Shown here one piece after another: positions 42,142 to 50,301 of a DNA stretch of 64,000 nt (positions are counted from its first letter, which is position 1; each line of letters begins with the position of its first letter). The DNA lies in contig NZ_CABPSC010000011.1 in the NCBI RefSeq assembly GCF_902459585.1, positions 62,001 through 126,000 of the forward strand, written 5' to 3'. The position numbers were made by a program, and so were the translations under genes. The DNA comes from Pandoraea nosoerga. Lineage in GTDB: Bacteria > Pseudomonadota > Gammaproteobacteria > Burkholderiales > Burkholderiaceae. The notes below the pieces were generated by a model. It worked only from the letters and a program-made list of their open reading frames with translations, did no database searches and had not been told where the DNA came from.

Positions 42142-44304
42142 TCAGTGATGAAGGACAGCATCGCGGTTTGCGTCCGCAGATCGCAACTCGCCGACGGCTG
42201 CCCGGATAAACTCGCCTGCTTCCGCAATGGCCTCGCCCGCACACGGCTCGTCTCCGGAAAACAAGACGAAGGCATGCGTCGACGTGGGGTAACACGTGAG
42301 TCTGGCGTTAGTGCCGGCGTCCTTTGCATGCTTCACGATGCGAATCGCATCGCTGGCCACCGCCTCGTCTTGCGCCACCTGCACCAAGAGTGGCGGCAGG
42401 TCAGTGAAGTCGCCAAAGACAGGCGAGATGCATGAATGCCTCGGGTCCTGCAACTGGTAGTACGACGTTGCGGCAACCGTCAGGAAATCCTTGTTGACGA
42501 ACTCGTCGCCGAAACCGTTCGTCAGCAACGATTCGCCGCTCAGGCACATGTCGGCAAACGGCGACGTGGCGATCAGACCCGCCGGCAATGGCGTCGCGGA
42601 GTCTCTGAGCGACATCAATGCCGCTAGCGCCAGGCTCCCGCCTGACGACTCACCGCTGAAGATGATGCGCGAGTTCGCAACACCGGCGTCGAGCAATCCG
42701 CGGTAGGCGACAATCACATCCTCCAGTGCCGCCGGATAGGGATGCTCAGGTGCCAGCCGGTAGTCCACCACGACGACGCGCGCGCCAGCAGCTTCGGCCA
42801 GTGCCGCCGCATGGCCAAGCGATGCCTGGGCCGATCCCATCACGTAGCACCCGCCATGAACGTGCAGCACCACCGGCGCGTCGGCCGCAGTTGTCCCAGT
42901 CTCGAGACACGGCATGCCATTGAGTTCGCTTCGCCGGGATGGAATCGACGATGCGAAGCGACGCTCATATGCCGCGCGCAAGCCATCGTTGCTGTGAATC
43001 CGATCGTCGAATCCGAACATCGACTCCCAGAGCTGACGCGGATGAAAGCGCGGCGGTATCACCTGATTTCGCGCACGGGAAAACGGCATCATGACCGGAT
43101 AGCCGAGGGGGGCATCCGCCTCTTTTTCCGCGTCGTAGGTGTAGACCCAGCTCCATTGACTATCGCCATACGGATCGAGCTTTCCCTGTGCCTGCATGCG
43201 CCGCATGTTGCCCGCCCGCTTCAACGGATCGGACGCAAACCAGAAATCTCGGAGTGCCAGCACATTCGTCTGCACGCGCGTCGTGCGCGGGCGGCGGCGA
43301 TGTTCGTAGTCGAGCAGTGCGTCTTCGATGCTCACACGCCCCTCACGTGCGCGTTGCAGACAACGTCCGAGTACGACGGCGTCTTCCAGCGATTGCACAG
43401 CGCCTTGCGCCATGTAAGGTAACATCGCGTGTGCGGCGTCGCCCATCAGCGTGACGCGTCCAACGGTCCACCGTTCCAGCGGCTTGCGATAGTTCAGCGC
43501 ACTCAGAAAATTGTCGTCAACAGCCTTGATAAGCTCACCCAATTGCGGAGCGCATCCGGACAAGGAGCGCTCCAGAAGTTGCTTGTCTCCCTTGTGACTC
43601 CAAGACTCCCCCACCTCCAGATCGCTTGCCGGCACGATTGCGACGAAGTTGAATAGCTTGCCGGGACGTAGCCAGTACGCAATCGCAATGCGATTCGGGC
43701 CACGCCAGCCGTAGAAACGCTCTTCGAAGCCGAGATGTTCAATCTTGTCGGCGGAAATCGTCGAGCGCCACGCCACCATGCCGGACGGAATAGCCGGCTG
43801 ATCTCCAAACATACCCTTGCGTACATTGGAGTGAATACCGTCCGCGCCGATCACGGCATCTGCCGTCAGCGTGTCGCCCGACTCAAGTGTCACAGTCACC
43901 ACACCGTCGTTTTCACTCACGTGCATGCATCGCTGGTTCAGATGCACCACGCCCTCGGGCAAAGCCGAGACAATAATATCCATCAGGTCGGCGCGGTGCG
44001 CTTCGAAAGCATCGTCCCCGAAGTGTCGGGAAGCAATAGCGCCCAGCGGAAGGTCGTTGATCAACTCCCCGCTCTCGAAATCCAGAATGCGATAGGAATG
44101 TGCAGAGACCGCCTTGGCGCGAAATGCGTCCAGAAGTCCCAGCGCACGCAGCGCTCGCGTGCCGTTACTGCCAATCTGAATGCCGGCACCGACTTCGGAG
44201 AGCACCTTTGCCTGCTCCAGCAAAGTCACCTCGATGCCCGCACGGGACAATGCCACGGCTGCCGCCGCTCCACCAATACCGCCCCCAACAACAATGACAT
44301 GCAT
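42142..44304 (-). CDS. FAD-dependent aromatic hydroxylase fused to HSL-type esterase
   Basis: A 720-residue fusion. Residues 1-395 are a class A flavoprotein monooxygenase of the salicylate/3-hydroxybenzoate hydroxylase type. It has the FAD-binding GxGxxG in VIVVGGGIGG (4-12), the DG motif in DAVIGADGIHSNVR (149-162) and the GD motif in VTLMGDAAHAMLPYMAQG (284-301). Residues about 420-720 are a complete hormone-sensitive-lipase-type alpha/beta-hydrolase. It has the oxyanion HGG in HVHGGCYVMG (481-490), DYRLAPEHPYPAALED, nucleophile GESSGG (551-556), and a terminal catalytic His in PTSTHAFVLF. Both halves keep their catalytic motifs. They probably catalyse consecutive steps, for example ester hydrolysis and ring hydroxylation before extradiol cleavage. 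It lies between the MFS and hydrolase genes of one operon. Confidence 0.88.
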   Translation of the reverse strand: MHVIVVGGGIGGAAAAVALSRAGIEVTLLEQAKVLSEVGAGIQIGSNGTRALRALGLLDAFRAKAVSAHSYRILDFESGELINDLPLGAIASRHFGDDAFEAHRADLMDIIVSALPEGVVHLNQRCMHVSENDGVVTVTLESGDTLTADAVIGADGIHSNVRKGMFGDQPAIPSGMVAWRSTISADKIEHLGFEERFYGWRGPNRIAIAYWLRPGKLFNFVAIVPASDLEVGESWSHKGDKQLLERSLSGCAPQLGELIKAVDDNFLSALNYRKPLERWTVGRVTLMGDAAHAMLPYMAQGAVQSLEDAVVLGRCLQRAREGRVSIEDALLDYEHRRRPRTTRVQTNVLALRDFWFASDPLKRAGNMRRMQAQGKLDPYGDSQWSWVYTYDAEKEADAPLGYPVMMPFSRARNQVIPPRFHPRQLWESMFGFDDRIHSNDGLRAAYERRFASSIPSRRSELNGMPCLETGTTAADAPVVLHVHGGCYVMGSAQASLGHAAALAEAAGARVVVVDYRLAPEHPYPAALEDVIVAYRGLLDAGVANSRIIFSGESSGGSLALAALMSLRDSATPLPAGLIATSPFADMCLSGESLLTNGFGDEFVNKDFLTVAATSYYQLQDPRHSCISPVFGDFTDLPPLLVQVAQDEAVASDAIRIVKHAKDAGTNARLTCYPTSTHAFVLFSGDEPCAGEAIAEAGEFIRAAVGELRSADANRDAVLHH

Positions 44305-44355
44305 AGCTACTCCAATGTCTTCTCAATCGATTTCGCGAATCGCGTTCCAGCCTAA

Positions 44356-45663
44356 CTAAATGTGCAGCGGCTTTCTCAGGCGCCATACCATCGGTACCGC
44401 AATGGCACCGACAAGCAGGCAGATAAATTGGTAGTGTGCGGGTGCGAGGCGGTCATGCACCGTCAGCCAGCCGAGCAGCACAGGTGTCACACCACCGAGC
44501 AGGGAGTTCGGGATGTTGTAGGCAAGTGATATACCCGAATAACGCACCGGTGCATCGAAGCTGTAGATCAGCGCGTAATAGGGCAGGCAGATCGCCCCAG
44601 CAAAGAAGCCCACCACCGGATAGAGATATTGCAGACCTTCCGGCCCTGATTGCATTGTCAGGTAGAAGGCATAGGTGGAAACTGTGCCGCCGATGCAATA
44701 AGCCACGGTCACTTTTTTGGGGCCAAAGCGGTCGATCAGGCATCCACCGACAATACAGCCGATGGTCAGCCCCAGCACAGCGAGCATCGCGATATGACCG
44801 ACGAACTGATTGCTCATGCCCATGTACGTCCGCATGTAGACGGGTGCGTACAAAATGGCGTTGGGAACGATCGTTGCGCTGATGACGCAGAGCATGACGC
44901 AAAGGAGAACTTCCTTGCGATAGTCACGCAATAGCCGCTTGATCGGCATTTCACGCGCGACTCCCTGCTTTGCCTTGAGCTCTTGAAAAACCGGCGTCTC
45001 ATGCACATAGCGACGCAAATAGCCTGCGATCAGGCCGAAAGCGCCGCCAACGATAAATGGAATGCGCCAGCCGTATTCGGCGACGTCCGCTTTTTCCATC
45101 GATCCCATGATGAGATTGATGGTCACCACGCCTAGGAAAATACCGAACGCCATGCCGCCTCCGATCAGGCCGACGGCGAGTCCGACGCGCCGCTCTGCCA
45201 CGTGTTCTCCGACAAAGACGCACGCACCTGGCACCTCGCCACCGAAGGCAATGCCTTGCAACAACCGCATCAGAATCAGCAGAACGGGAGCCCAGACGCC
45301 AACCGTCGCGTAGCCCGGCAACAATCCGATCACGACGGTGGGAAGCGCCATCAGAGTCAGCGTGAAGGCAAAAACCCGCTTGCGTCCGATCATGTCACCG
45401 ATGTTCGCGATGACGATGCCACCCAGCGGGCGGGCGAGATAGCCGACAGCGAAAACGGCCAGCACCTGCATCTGAAGCACCCACGCCTCGACACCGGCAG
45501 GAAACATGGTGCTACTTATCCATGGCGCAAGAAAAATAAATACCGTGAATTCATAGGTTTCCAAAATGCTCCCCGCGGCGACCAGCGAAATGACTCGCAA
45601 TGGCTCGCTAGCAATCGCCTGCGAATGCTGCCCTGGCACAACCAACGCCTGTTGTTGCTCCAC
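44356..45663 (-). CDS. MFS transporter, metabolite:H+ symporter type
   Basis: A 435-residue 12-helix transporter of the metabolite:proton symporter branch of the major facilitator superfamily. Signatures: TYEFTVFIFLAPWISSTMFP at helix 1, GYLARPLGGIVIANIGDMIG RKRVF at the helix 2-3 loop, RLLQGIAFGGEVPGACVFVG in helix 4, and IDRFGPKKV in the second half. It probably imports the aromatic growth substrate. A GTG at 45663 with GAGGAGGAG upstream is the start. A near-consensus promoter (TTGACA, 17 bp, TATAAA) overlapped by a palindromic operator lies upstream. First gene of the importer, fusion monooxygenase, hydrolase operon. Confidence 0.9.
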   Translation of the reverse strand: MEQQQALVVPGQHSQAIASEPLRVISLVAAGSILETYEFTVFIFLAPWISSTMFPAGVEAWVLQMQVLAVFAVGYLARPLGGIVIANIGDMIGRKRVFAFTLTLMALPTVVIGLLPGYATVGVWAPVLLILMRLLQGIAFGGEVPGACVFVGEHVAERRVGLAVGLIGGGMAFGIFLGVVTINLIMGSMEKADVAEYGWRIPFIVGGAFGLIAGYLRRYVHETPVFQELKAKQGVAREMPIKRLLRDYRKEVLLCVMLCVISATIVPNAILYAPVYMRTYMGMSNQFVGHIAMLAVLGLTIGCIVGGCLIDRFGPKKVTVAYCIGGTVSTYAFYLTMQSGPEGLQYLYPVVGFFAGAICLPYYALIYSFDAPVRYSGISLAYNIPNSLLGGVTPVLLGWLTVHDRLAPAHYQFICLLVGAIAVPMVWRLRKPLHI

Positions 45664-45728
45664 GATGTCTCCTCCTCACACCCGCGCTTCTTGATGGATT
45701 TGTGCGTGCGTCGCGGGCGATTGTTGCC

Positions 45729-45787
45729 TTTATAGGGGACATTTCGTATGATGTCAAACAAACAAAATCAATTACATCATATGTAAT
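45729..45787 (-). promoter_or_regulatory. MFS-operon promoter with two copies of the GntR-type operator
   Basis: On the minus strand TTGACA (45752-45757), a 17-bp spacer and TATAAA (45729-45734) make a near-consensus promoter. ATTTCGTATGATGTCAA (45741-45757) covers the -35 and half of the spacer. A better palindrome, ATTACATCATATGTAAT (45771-45787), lies 14 bp further upstream. The latter matches the reverse complement of the 38694-38710 site at 16 of 17 positions. Confidence 0.75.
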
Positions 45788-45866
45788 CAACTTCTTCACA
45801 CGAACAGGCGGCGCGAATGCGACCGTCGCAGTCTGGGTGAATTGACGACGTTTCAGGAGAACGACA

Positions 45867-46310
45867 ATGACGGCCAATGCAGCACTTGTGGGACGCTGGA
45901 AGATCGTAGCGTGGGAGCAGATTTACGACGACGGACGGCATACCTTCCCCCTGGGCCAGGCGCTCGAAGGGTTTATTCAATATGACGGCGACGGTCGGAT
46001 GATGTGCATGCTGTTTCGCGCCGATCGTCCGAACTTCACGACCGGCGGCCAATGGAACGCCTCGCAGGAGGAAAAGGCGCTCGCCTATGGTTCGATGCTG
46101 GCGTATGCAGGAACTTACACAGTCGATGGCGACATCGTCAGTCATCGAGTCGAGCTGAGCGCCTTCCCTAACTGGAAGGGCGGCACGCAAACTCGCAAAA
46201 TCGAAACGCTGGAAGGGGATCGGCTGGTGCTCGCCGCGCGTCTGGAGGAAGGAACGTCAGAAGCCCGGACGGCGAGACTCGTGTGGGAAATGCCCCACCG
46301 GGGGCTATGA
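45867..46310 (+). CDS. Lipocalin-like domain protein
   Basis: A 147-residue single-domain protein with the lipocalin-like fold. It shows LVGRWKIVAWEQIYDDGRHT, then FPLGQALEGFIQYDGDGRMM, ADRPNFTTGGQWNASQEEKA, YAGTYTVDGDIVSHRVELSA and a terminal TARLVWEMPHR. No signal peptide, so cytoplasmic. Such small proteins are frequent near polyketide and aromatic catabolism genes; their ligands are mostly unknown. It is divergent from the MFS operon and shares the operator region, so it probably belongs to the same regulon. Confidence 0.8.
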   Translation: MTANAALVGRWKIVAWEQIYDDGRHTFPLGQALEGFIQYDGDGRMMCMLFRADRPNFTTGGQWNASQEEKALAYGSMLAYAGTYTVDGDIVSHRVELSAFPNWKGGTQTRKIETLEGDRLVLAARLEEGTSEARTARLVWEMPHRGL

Positions 46311-46324
46311 AACGTAGGCTCGAG

Positions 46325-46452
46325 GTTTTCACGACAGAATGGTTACGGGCAAACGGCTGGGCGATATGCTGAACCGAGTCGCCTTTGCGCCAGCGCCCCC
46401 ACATCAGGGCCTTCTGGGTTTCCGAACGGTAGCTCAGTCGTCCCCGCTTCAT
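46325..46452 (-). pseudogene. IS30-type transposase 5' remnant
   Basis: From ATG 46452 on the minus strand about 40 residues match the start of IS30-family transposases: MKRGRLSYRSETQKALMWGR, WRKGDSVQHIAQPFARNHS with the helix-turn-helix. The rest of the ~320-residue protein is missing and no terminal inverted repeats were found. It marks the border between the ring-cleavage and acyl-CoA gene sets, suggesting past transposition there. Confidence 0.7.
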
Positions 46453-46631
46453 GGCAATACTCCCGCTGCTCAGGCGCATCCCGTGTCTTGTATCGAACGG
46501 GTTGAATCCACAAGCCCGAAGCGGACATCACCGCTCAGTCCAGGTATGGCAGTTTTAGGCAGAGCACAGACTTGCGAGCCCCTGTCAGTTAAGCAATAAC
46601 CGACTTGAGCTCGCGTTCCGACGCATCGAAC

Positions 46632-48284
46632 TCAAGCCGCAGTCACTCGAGAAGATGCCACTTTCGGTTCTGAAACCAGCACCCCCGATGCAATCTGTTC
46701 CCGCAACTTGAATTTTTGAATCTTTCCTGACGAGGTCGTCGGGAATTCATCGACGAAAAACCACAGCGCCGGCGTCTTGTACGCCGCCAACCGCGCACGA
46801 CAAAACGCGTGAAGCTCCTCCGCCGAAGGTCTAGCTACGCCGGACTTGAACCGAACCAGCGCTGCAACGATCTCTCCCCACTTCGGATCTGGCGCGGCAA
46901 CGACGGCGACCTGCGAAACCGCTTCGTGGGTCCACAGGACATCTTCAATTTCACGCGGATAGATGTTCTCCCCACCACGAATGATCGCGTCCTTCAAACG
47001 CCCGGTGATCCGCATGTAGCCGTGCTCATCCATAGCCGCCTGATCGCCCGTACGCAACCAGCCATCGTCCCGCAGCGTGGTTTTGGATGCTTCCGCCAGA
47101 TCGAAATACCCCAGCATGGCCTGATACCCACGGGCCCAGATCTCACCCGGCTGTCCTAACGGCAAGATATCTCCAGTCTCCGGGTCCGCGATCTTCACCT
47201 CCATCATAGGCGCGGGGCGCCCAATCGTCGTAGCCTGACGCTCCGGCGTGTCGCTGGGCAATGTCTGGCTGATGATGCCATTGAGTTCGGTCTGGCCAAA
47301 CGTGATCGTGAGCAGGCTATTGAAGGCTTCCTTGACCTTGACGACCAGCGGTGCGGGCACAGGCGTGCCACCGCTCATGATGACTTTCAGGCTACTCAGG
47401 TCACGACTGAGTCGCTCCGGGTGCTCCATGAGCGCAATGACCATGGTCGGAACGGCGTGAATCAGATTCGCACGCTCGGACTCCATCAAGTCGAGCATAA
47501 ACGTTGCATCGAACTGCGTCGGCATGACGAACGTGCCGAGACGCGTGTACGCGCCAAACTGGCTGCATGCGCAGCCGCCTACGTGGAACAGGGGCATCGC
47601 GCTGACCCACACGCCGCCCTCCGGAAAGTCCGCGCGCAACGACGCGAAGCGTGCCGCATTGATCAGCCCGCGGTGATGCAGGCAGGCACCTTTCGGTGTG
47701 CCTGTCGTTCCCGAAGTGAACTGGATCTGCACCATGTCGGTCGGCCCGACGTGAGGCAGCGGCACGGCAACATCCCCCGCCGTGCAGAATTCACTCCAGC
47801 CGTCGAAACAGATCCGCTCACGCAGGTGAGGCAGCCCCGGCGCAATGGCGTCGACGATGGCGCACTGATCCGTCCCGCGATAGCTGGCCGTGAAGAACAC
47901 CCCAGCGGCGCGAGCGCTTCTCAAAACGTGCCGCACTTCATCGGCCAGATAGGCCGGATTCACGGTGACCAGTACCAGGCCGGCCAATGCCGCCCCCTGC
48001 TGGAGCAGGATCCATTCTGCGGAGTTCGGCGACCAGACGGCCACACGCTCCCCGGGCACAAAGCGTTTCAGCAAAGCGAACGCGACTCGCTCGGCGTCGC
48101 CCAAGAGTTCGCGATAAGTCCAGCGCCGTGTCGTGCGCGTTTGCACGTCGCCAGCCACGAATGCGATACGGTCGGGCACCTTGCGTGCGGCCTCGCGCAA
48201 CACGTCACCGAGCGTGACGTCAAGCAGCGTCGAGCCCCGGTCGGCGGGCCAATACGACGTTTCAAGCTTCACTTCAGAATGCAT
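46632..48284 (-). CDS. AMP-dependent acyl-CoA ligase (A)
   Basis: A 550-residue adenylate-forming ligase that activates a carboxylic acid to its CoA thioester. Motifs: P-loop-like TSGTTGTPKGACLHHRG, MPLFHVGG, the A5 FGQTELNG, A7 WLRTGDQAAMDEHGYM, A8 GRLKDAIIRGGENIYPREIE and the catalytic A10 lysine in TTSSGKIQKFKLRE. The protein closely resembles ligase C at 58228-59892, with near-identical stretches (for example FPEGGVW followed by AMPLFHVGGC), implying duplication. It is the third gene of the two hydratases plus ligase operon. Confidence 0.9.
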   Translation of the reverse strand: MHSEVKLETSYWPADRGSTLLDVTLGDVLREAARKVPDRIAFVAGDVQTRTTRRWTYRELLGDAERVAFALLKRFVPGERVAVWSPNSAEWILLQQGAALAGLVLVTVNPAYLADEVRHVLRSARAAGVFFTASYRGTDQCAIVDAIAPGLPHLRERICFDGWSEFCTAGDVAVPLPHVGPTDMVQIQFTSGTTGTPKGACLHHRGLINAARFASLRADFPEGGVWVSAMPLFHVGGCACSQFGAYTRLGTFVMPTQFDATFMLDLMESERANLIHAVPTMVIALMEHPERLSRDLSSLKVIMSGGTPVPAPLVVKVKEAFNSLLTITFGQTELNGIISQTLPSDTPERQATTIGRPAPMMEVKIADPETGDILPLGQPGEIWARGYQAMLGYFDLAEASKTTLRDDGWLRTGDQAAMDEHGYMRITGRLKDAIIRGGENIYPREIEDVLWTHEAVSQVAVVAAPDPKWGEIVAALVRFKSGVARPSAEELHAFCRARLAAYKTPALWFFVDEFPTTSSGKIQKFKLREQIASGVLVSEPKVASSRVTAA

Positions 48285-48346
48285 TTCCTCGTCCCCTCCT
48301 GTTTGCTGCCGGCGGTTCCACCGTCGAGCGCATCCGAAACTTCAGA

Positions 48347-49186
48347 TCACTGCTGTGCCAGTGCCGCGAACAACGGCGCGCGCCCTTCCTGTAGCGCTTT
48401 GACGCCTTCGAGATAATCCGGCGCCTTCATCAATTGGCCGATCAACCGCTTCGAATCCTCCACAGCGGCCCCCACGTTCACGCTAAGCAATTCGGCATAG
48501 ACCTGACGCTTGGCGGTCTTGACCGCAAGCGGCGAGGTAGTTTTGGCCAGTTCCCTGGCAATCGACATCACCTTGGATTCGAACGATTCCGCATCGAAAA
48601 CGCCGTTGAGCCACCCCATCCGGTCAGCCTCCTCGGCCCTCAATACGCGCCCTGACACCAGGATGTCCATCGCATGGGTCAAGCCAACGATGCGAGGCAG
48701 GATCCAGGCAAGTCCATACTCGGCCGGTAGTCCCAGACGCGGCGTCGATGTCGTGATCTTGGCACCTTCGACGCAGTAGCGCAGGTCACAGAACGACGCC
48801 AGCGCCACGGCGATACCGGCACACGCACCGTTGATCGCGGCAATCACGGGCTTCTGAAGTCCCCAATGCCACACCATTTCGTGATCGAACTCCTCCCTGA
48901 CGCCATGCCCCGGTTCCGGCAATGCCTGCGCATTGATGCTTTCGACGTAATCCTGCTTGGCATCGACGTAATGATCCAGCGCCTTGAAGTCGGCGCCGAC
49001 GCAGAACTGACGGCCCGCCCCTGTCACCACGATCACGCGCACTGCGGGGTCCGCATCGTGCGACGCCATCAGCCATCGATACTCCTCGTTCATCCGCTTC
49101 GTCCACGAGTTGCCACGCCCGGGGCGACTCAGTCGAACGACCGCCACGCCATCCTCGATACTGGATTCGGTTACATGCAGTTCCAT
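48347..49186 (-). CDS. Enoyl-CoA hydratase/isomerase family protein 1
   Basis: A 279-residue crotonase-fold protein. Oxyanion-hole segments are GRQFCVGADFKALDHYVDAK and INGACAGIAVALASFCDLRY. At the usual hydratase glutamate positions are TSTPRLGLPAEYGLAWILPR, where an Glu (AEYG) is retained. ATG 49186 has GGAG upstream; an upstream in-frame extension is rejected because it lacks family sequence. Probable activity is hydration or isomerisation of an unsaturated CoA ester in the cytoplasm. The gene lies between hydratase 2 and ligase A, 62 bp from the latter. Confidence 0.88.
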   Translation of the reverse strand: MELHVTESSIEDGVAVVRLSRPGRGNSWTKRMNEEYRWLMASHDADPAVRVIVVTGAGRQFCVGADFKALDHYVDAKQDYVESINAQALPEPGHGVREEFDHEMVWHWGLQKPVIAAINGACAGIAVALASFCDLRYCVEGAKITTSTPRLGLPAEYGLAWILPRIVGLTHAMDILVSGRVLRAEEADRMGWLNGVFDAESFESKVMSIARELAKTTSPLAVKTAKRQVYAELLSVNVGAAVEDSKRLIGQLMKAPDYLEGVKALQEGRAPLFAALAQQ

Positions 49187-49268
49187 GGTTTGTCTCCGTT
49201 GCTCTTTGATTGACGAGCGCATGGGCGCCCGGCCTGTCCGATGGCCCAATGTCTTGTCGAATCCGGAC

Positions 49269-50120
49269 TTATTCGAAAGCCTTGTTGCGCGTCTTGAAAG
49301 CCTCAGTCGTGCCCTTGTCTCGTCGCTCGCGCAAGAAGTTGTACTCGTCCTCCTCCAGTCGCAGGTTGGTACCAAGCGTGTGGCCCACGTAACCGCGATG
49401 GAACTGCTGAGACCCGCCAAGACTGTCGAGCGCCATCTGGAACATGGCTTTCCCGGTGACCAGCGCGTCACGCGGGTGCTGGGCGATGCGCCGGGCCCAT
49501 GCCTCGACGGTCGCCTCGAGTTCGTCGGCAGGTACGGTCTGATTCACCAGTCCCAGGCGTTCCGCGTCGCGACCATCGAAGTTGTCGCCAAGCAGCAGCA
49601 ACTCGCGCGCCTTCTTCGGTCCGTAGGTCAGGATCTGGCTGTTCAGGTGCCACGTGTTGCCGGCAAGCCCCAACCGCTGCTCGGAATGGCTGAAGCGTGC
49701 ATCGTGCGCGGCAATGGCCAGATCCACCAGCTCGACCAGATAGAGACCGGCGCCGGTGCACCACCCCTGCACCTGTGCGATGACCGGCTTGAGCGAATAC
49801 TGAAACGCCATGTAGTTCTCGCCGAGCTTGCGGTCACGCAGCAGGCGAGTGCGCTGACTCGGGCGACGCGGCTTAACGCCCGGCACCGTCGGCTCTAGCC
49901 CATACGAGCGCACCGCGTCGTTGTAGTCGTGTCCGGAGCAAAACGACGCCCCTCGCCCCTTCAGGATGATGACCTTGATGTCGTCGTCACCCTCTGCCTC
50001 GTGCAATGCCTCGACCAGGGTGTCGAGGTCATCGAACTTCAATGCGTTGTGTTTCTCTGGACGGTTGAGAATCAGGCGTGCAATCGGACCATCCTTCTCG
50101 ACCAGGATCGCTGGTTCCAT
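49269..50120 (-). CDS. Enoyl-CoA hydratase/isomerase family protein 2
   Basis: A 283-residue crotonase-fold protein. It shows LILNRPEKHNALKFDDLDTL, the first oxyanion segment GRGASFCSGHDYNDAVRSYG and the second VQGWCTGAGLYLVELVDLAI. The usual catalytic region is SEQRLGLAGNTWHLNSQILT, in which the two canonical hydratase glutamates are not both apparent. It may therefore carry out a different crotonase reaction, such as hydrolysis, isomerisation or carbon-carbon cleavage. ATG 50120 with GGAG upstream. It is the first gene of the operon read from the symmetrical promoter at 50208-50248. Confidence 0.85.
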   Translation of the reverse strand: MEPAILVEKDGPIARLILNRPEKHNALKFDDLDTLVEALHEAEGDDDIKVIILKGRGASFCSGHDYNDAVRSYGLEPTVPGVKPRRPSQRTRLLRDRKLGENYMAFQYSLKPVIAQVQGWCTGAGLYLVELVDLAIAAHDARFSHSEQRLGLAGNTWHLNSQILTYGPKKARELLLLGDNFDGRDAERLGLVNQTVPADELEATVEAWARRIAQHPRDALVTGKAMFQMALDSLGGSQQFHRGYVGHTLGTNLRLEEDEYNFLRERRDKGTTEAFKTRNKAFE

Positions 50121-50207
50121 ACGTAACTCCGTGCAAAAAGGTTGCCAACCCACGAGGACGGGGGCCTCCGACCGTCAGATCCAGGGCCACTGCCAACGCT
50201 TGATTAA

Positions 50208-50248
50208 ATGCTACATTGTTTGACTATAAGTATCAATATGTGTAGCAT
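50208..50248. promoter_or_regulatory. Operator/promoter A: ATGCTAC-N27-GTAGCAT, divergent
   Basis: ATGCTAC (50208-50214) and GTAGCAT (50242-50248) form the half-sites; the full arms AAATGCTACA/TGTAGCATTT are perfect over 10 bp. Forward promoter: TTGACT (50220-50225), 17 bp, TAGCAT (50243-50248). Reverse promoter: TTGATA (50236-50231), 17 bp, TAGCAT (50213-50208). Each half-site thus contains the -10 of one direction. It would control the hydratase-ligase A operon and the CoA-transferase-ligase B operon. A PaaX-family binder is inferred. Confidence 0.8.
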
Positions 50249-50301
50249 TTTATCGAGATCGGCCGCTGATGAGCCGCTATTGGATACCCATGGAGATAGA
50301 G

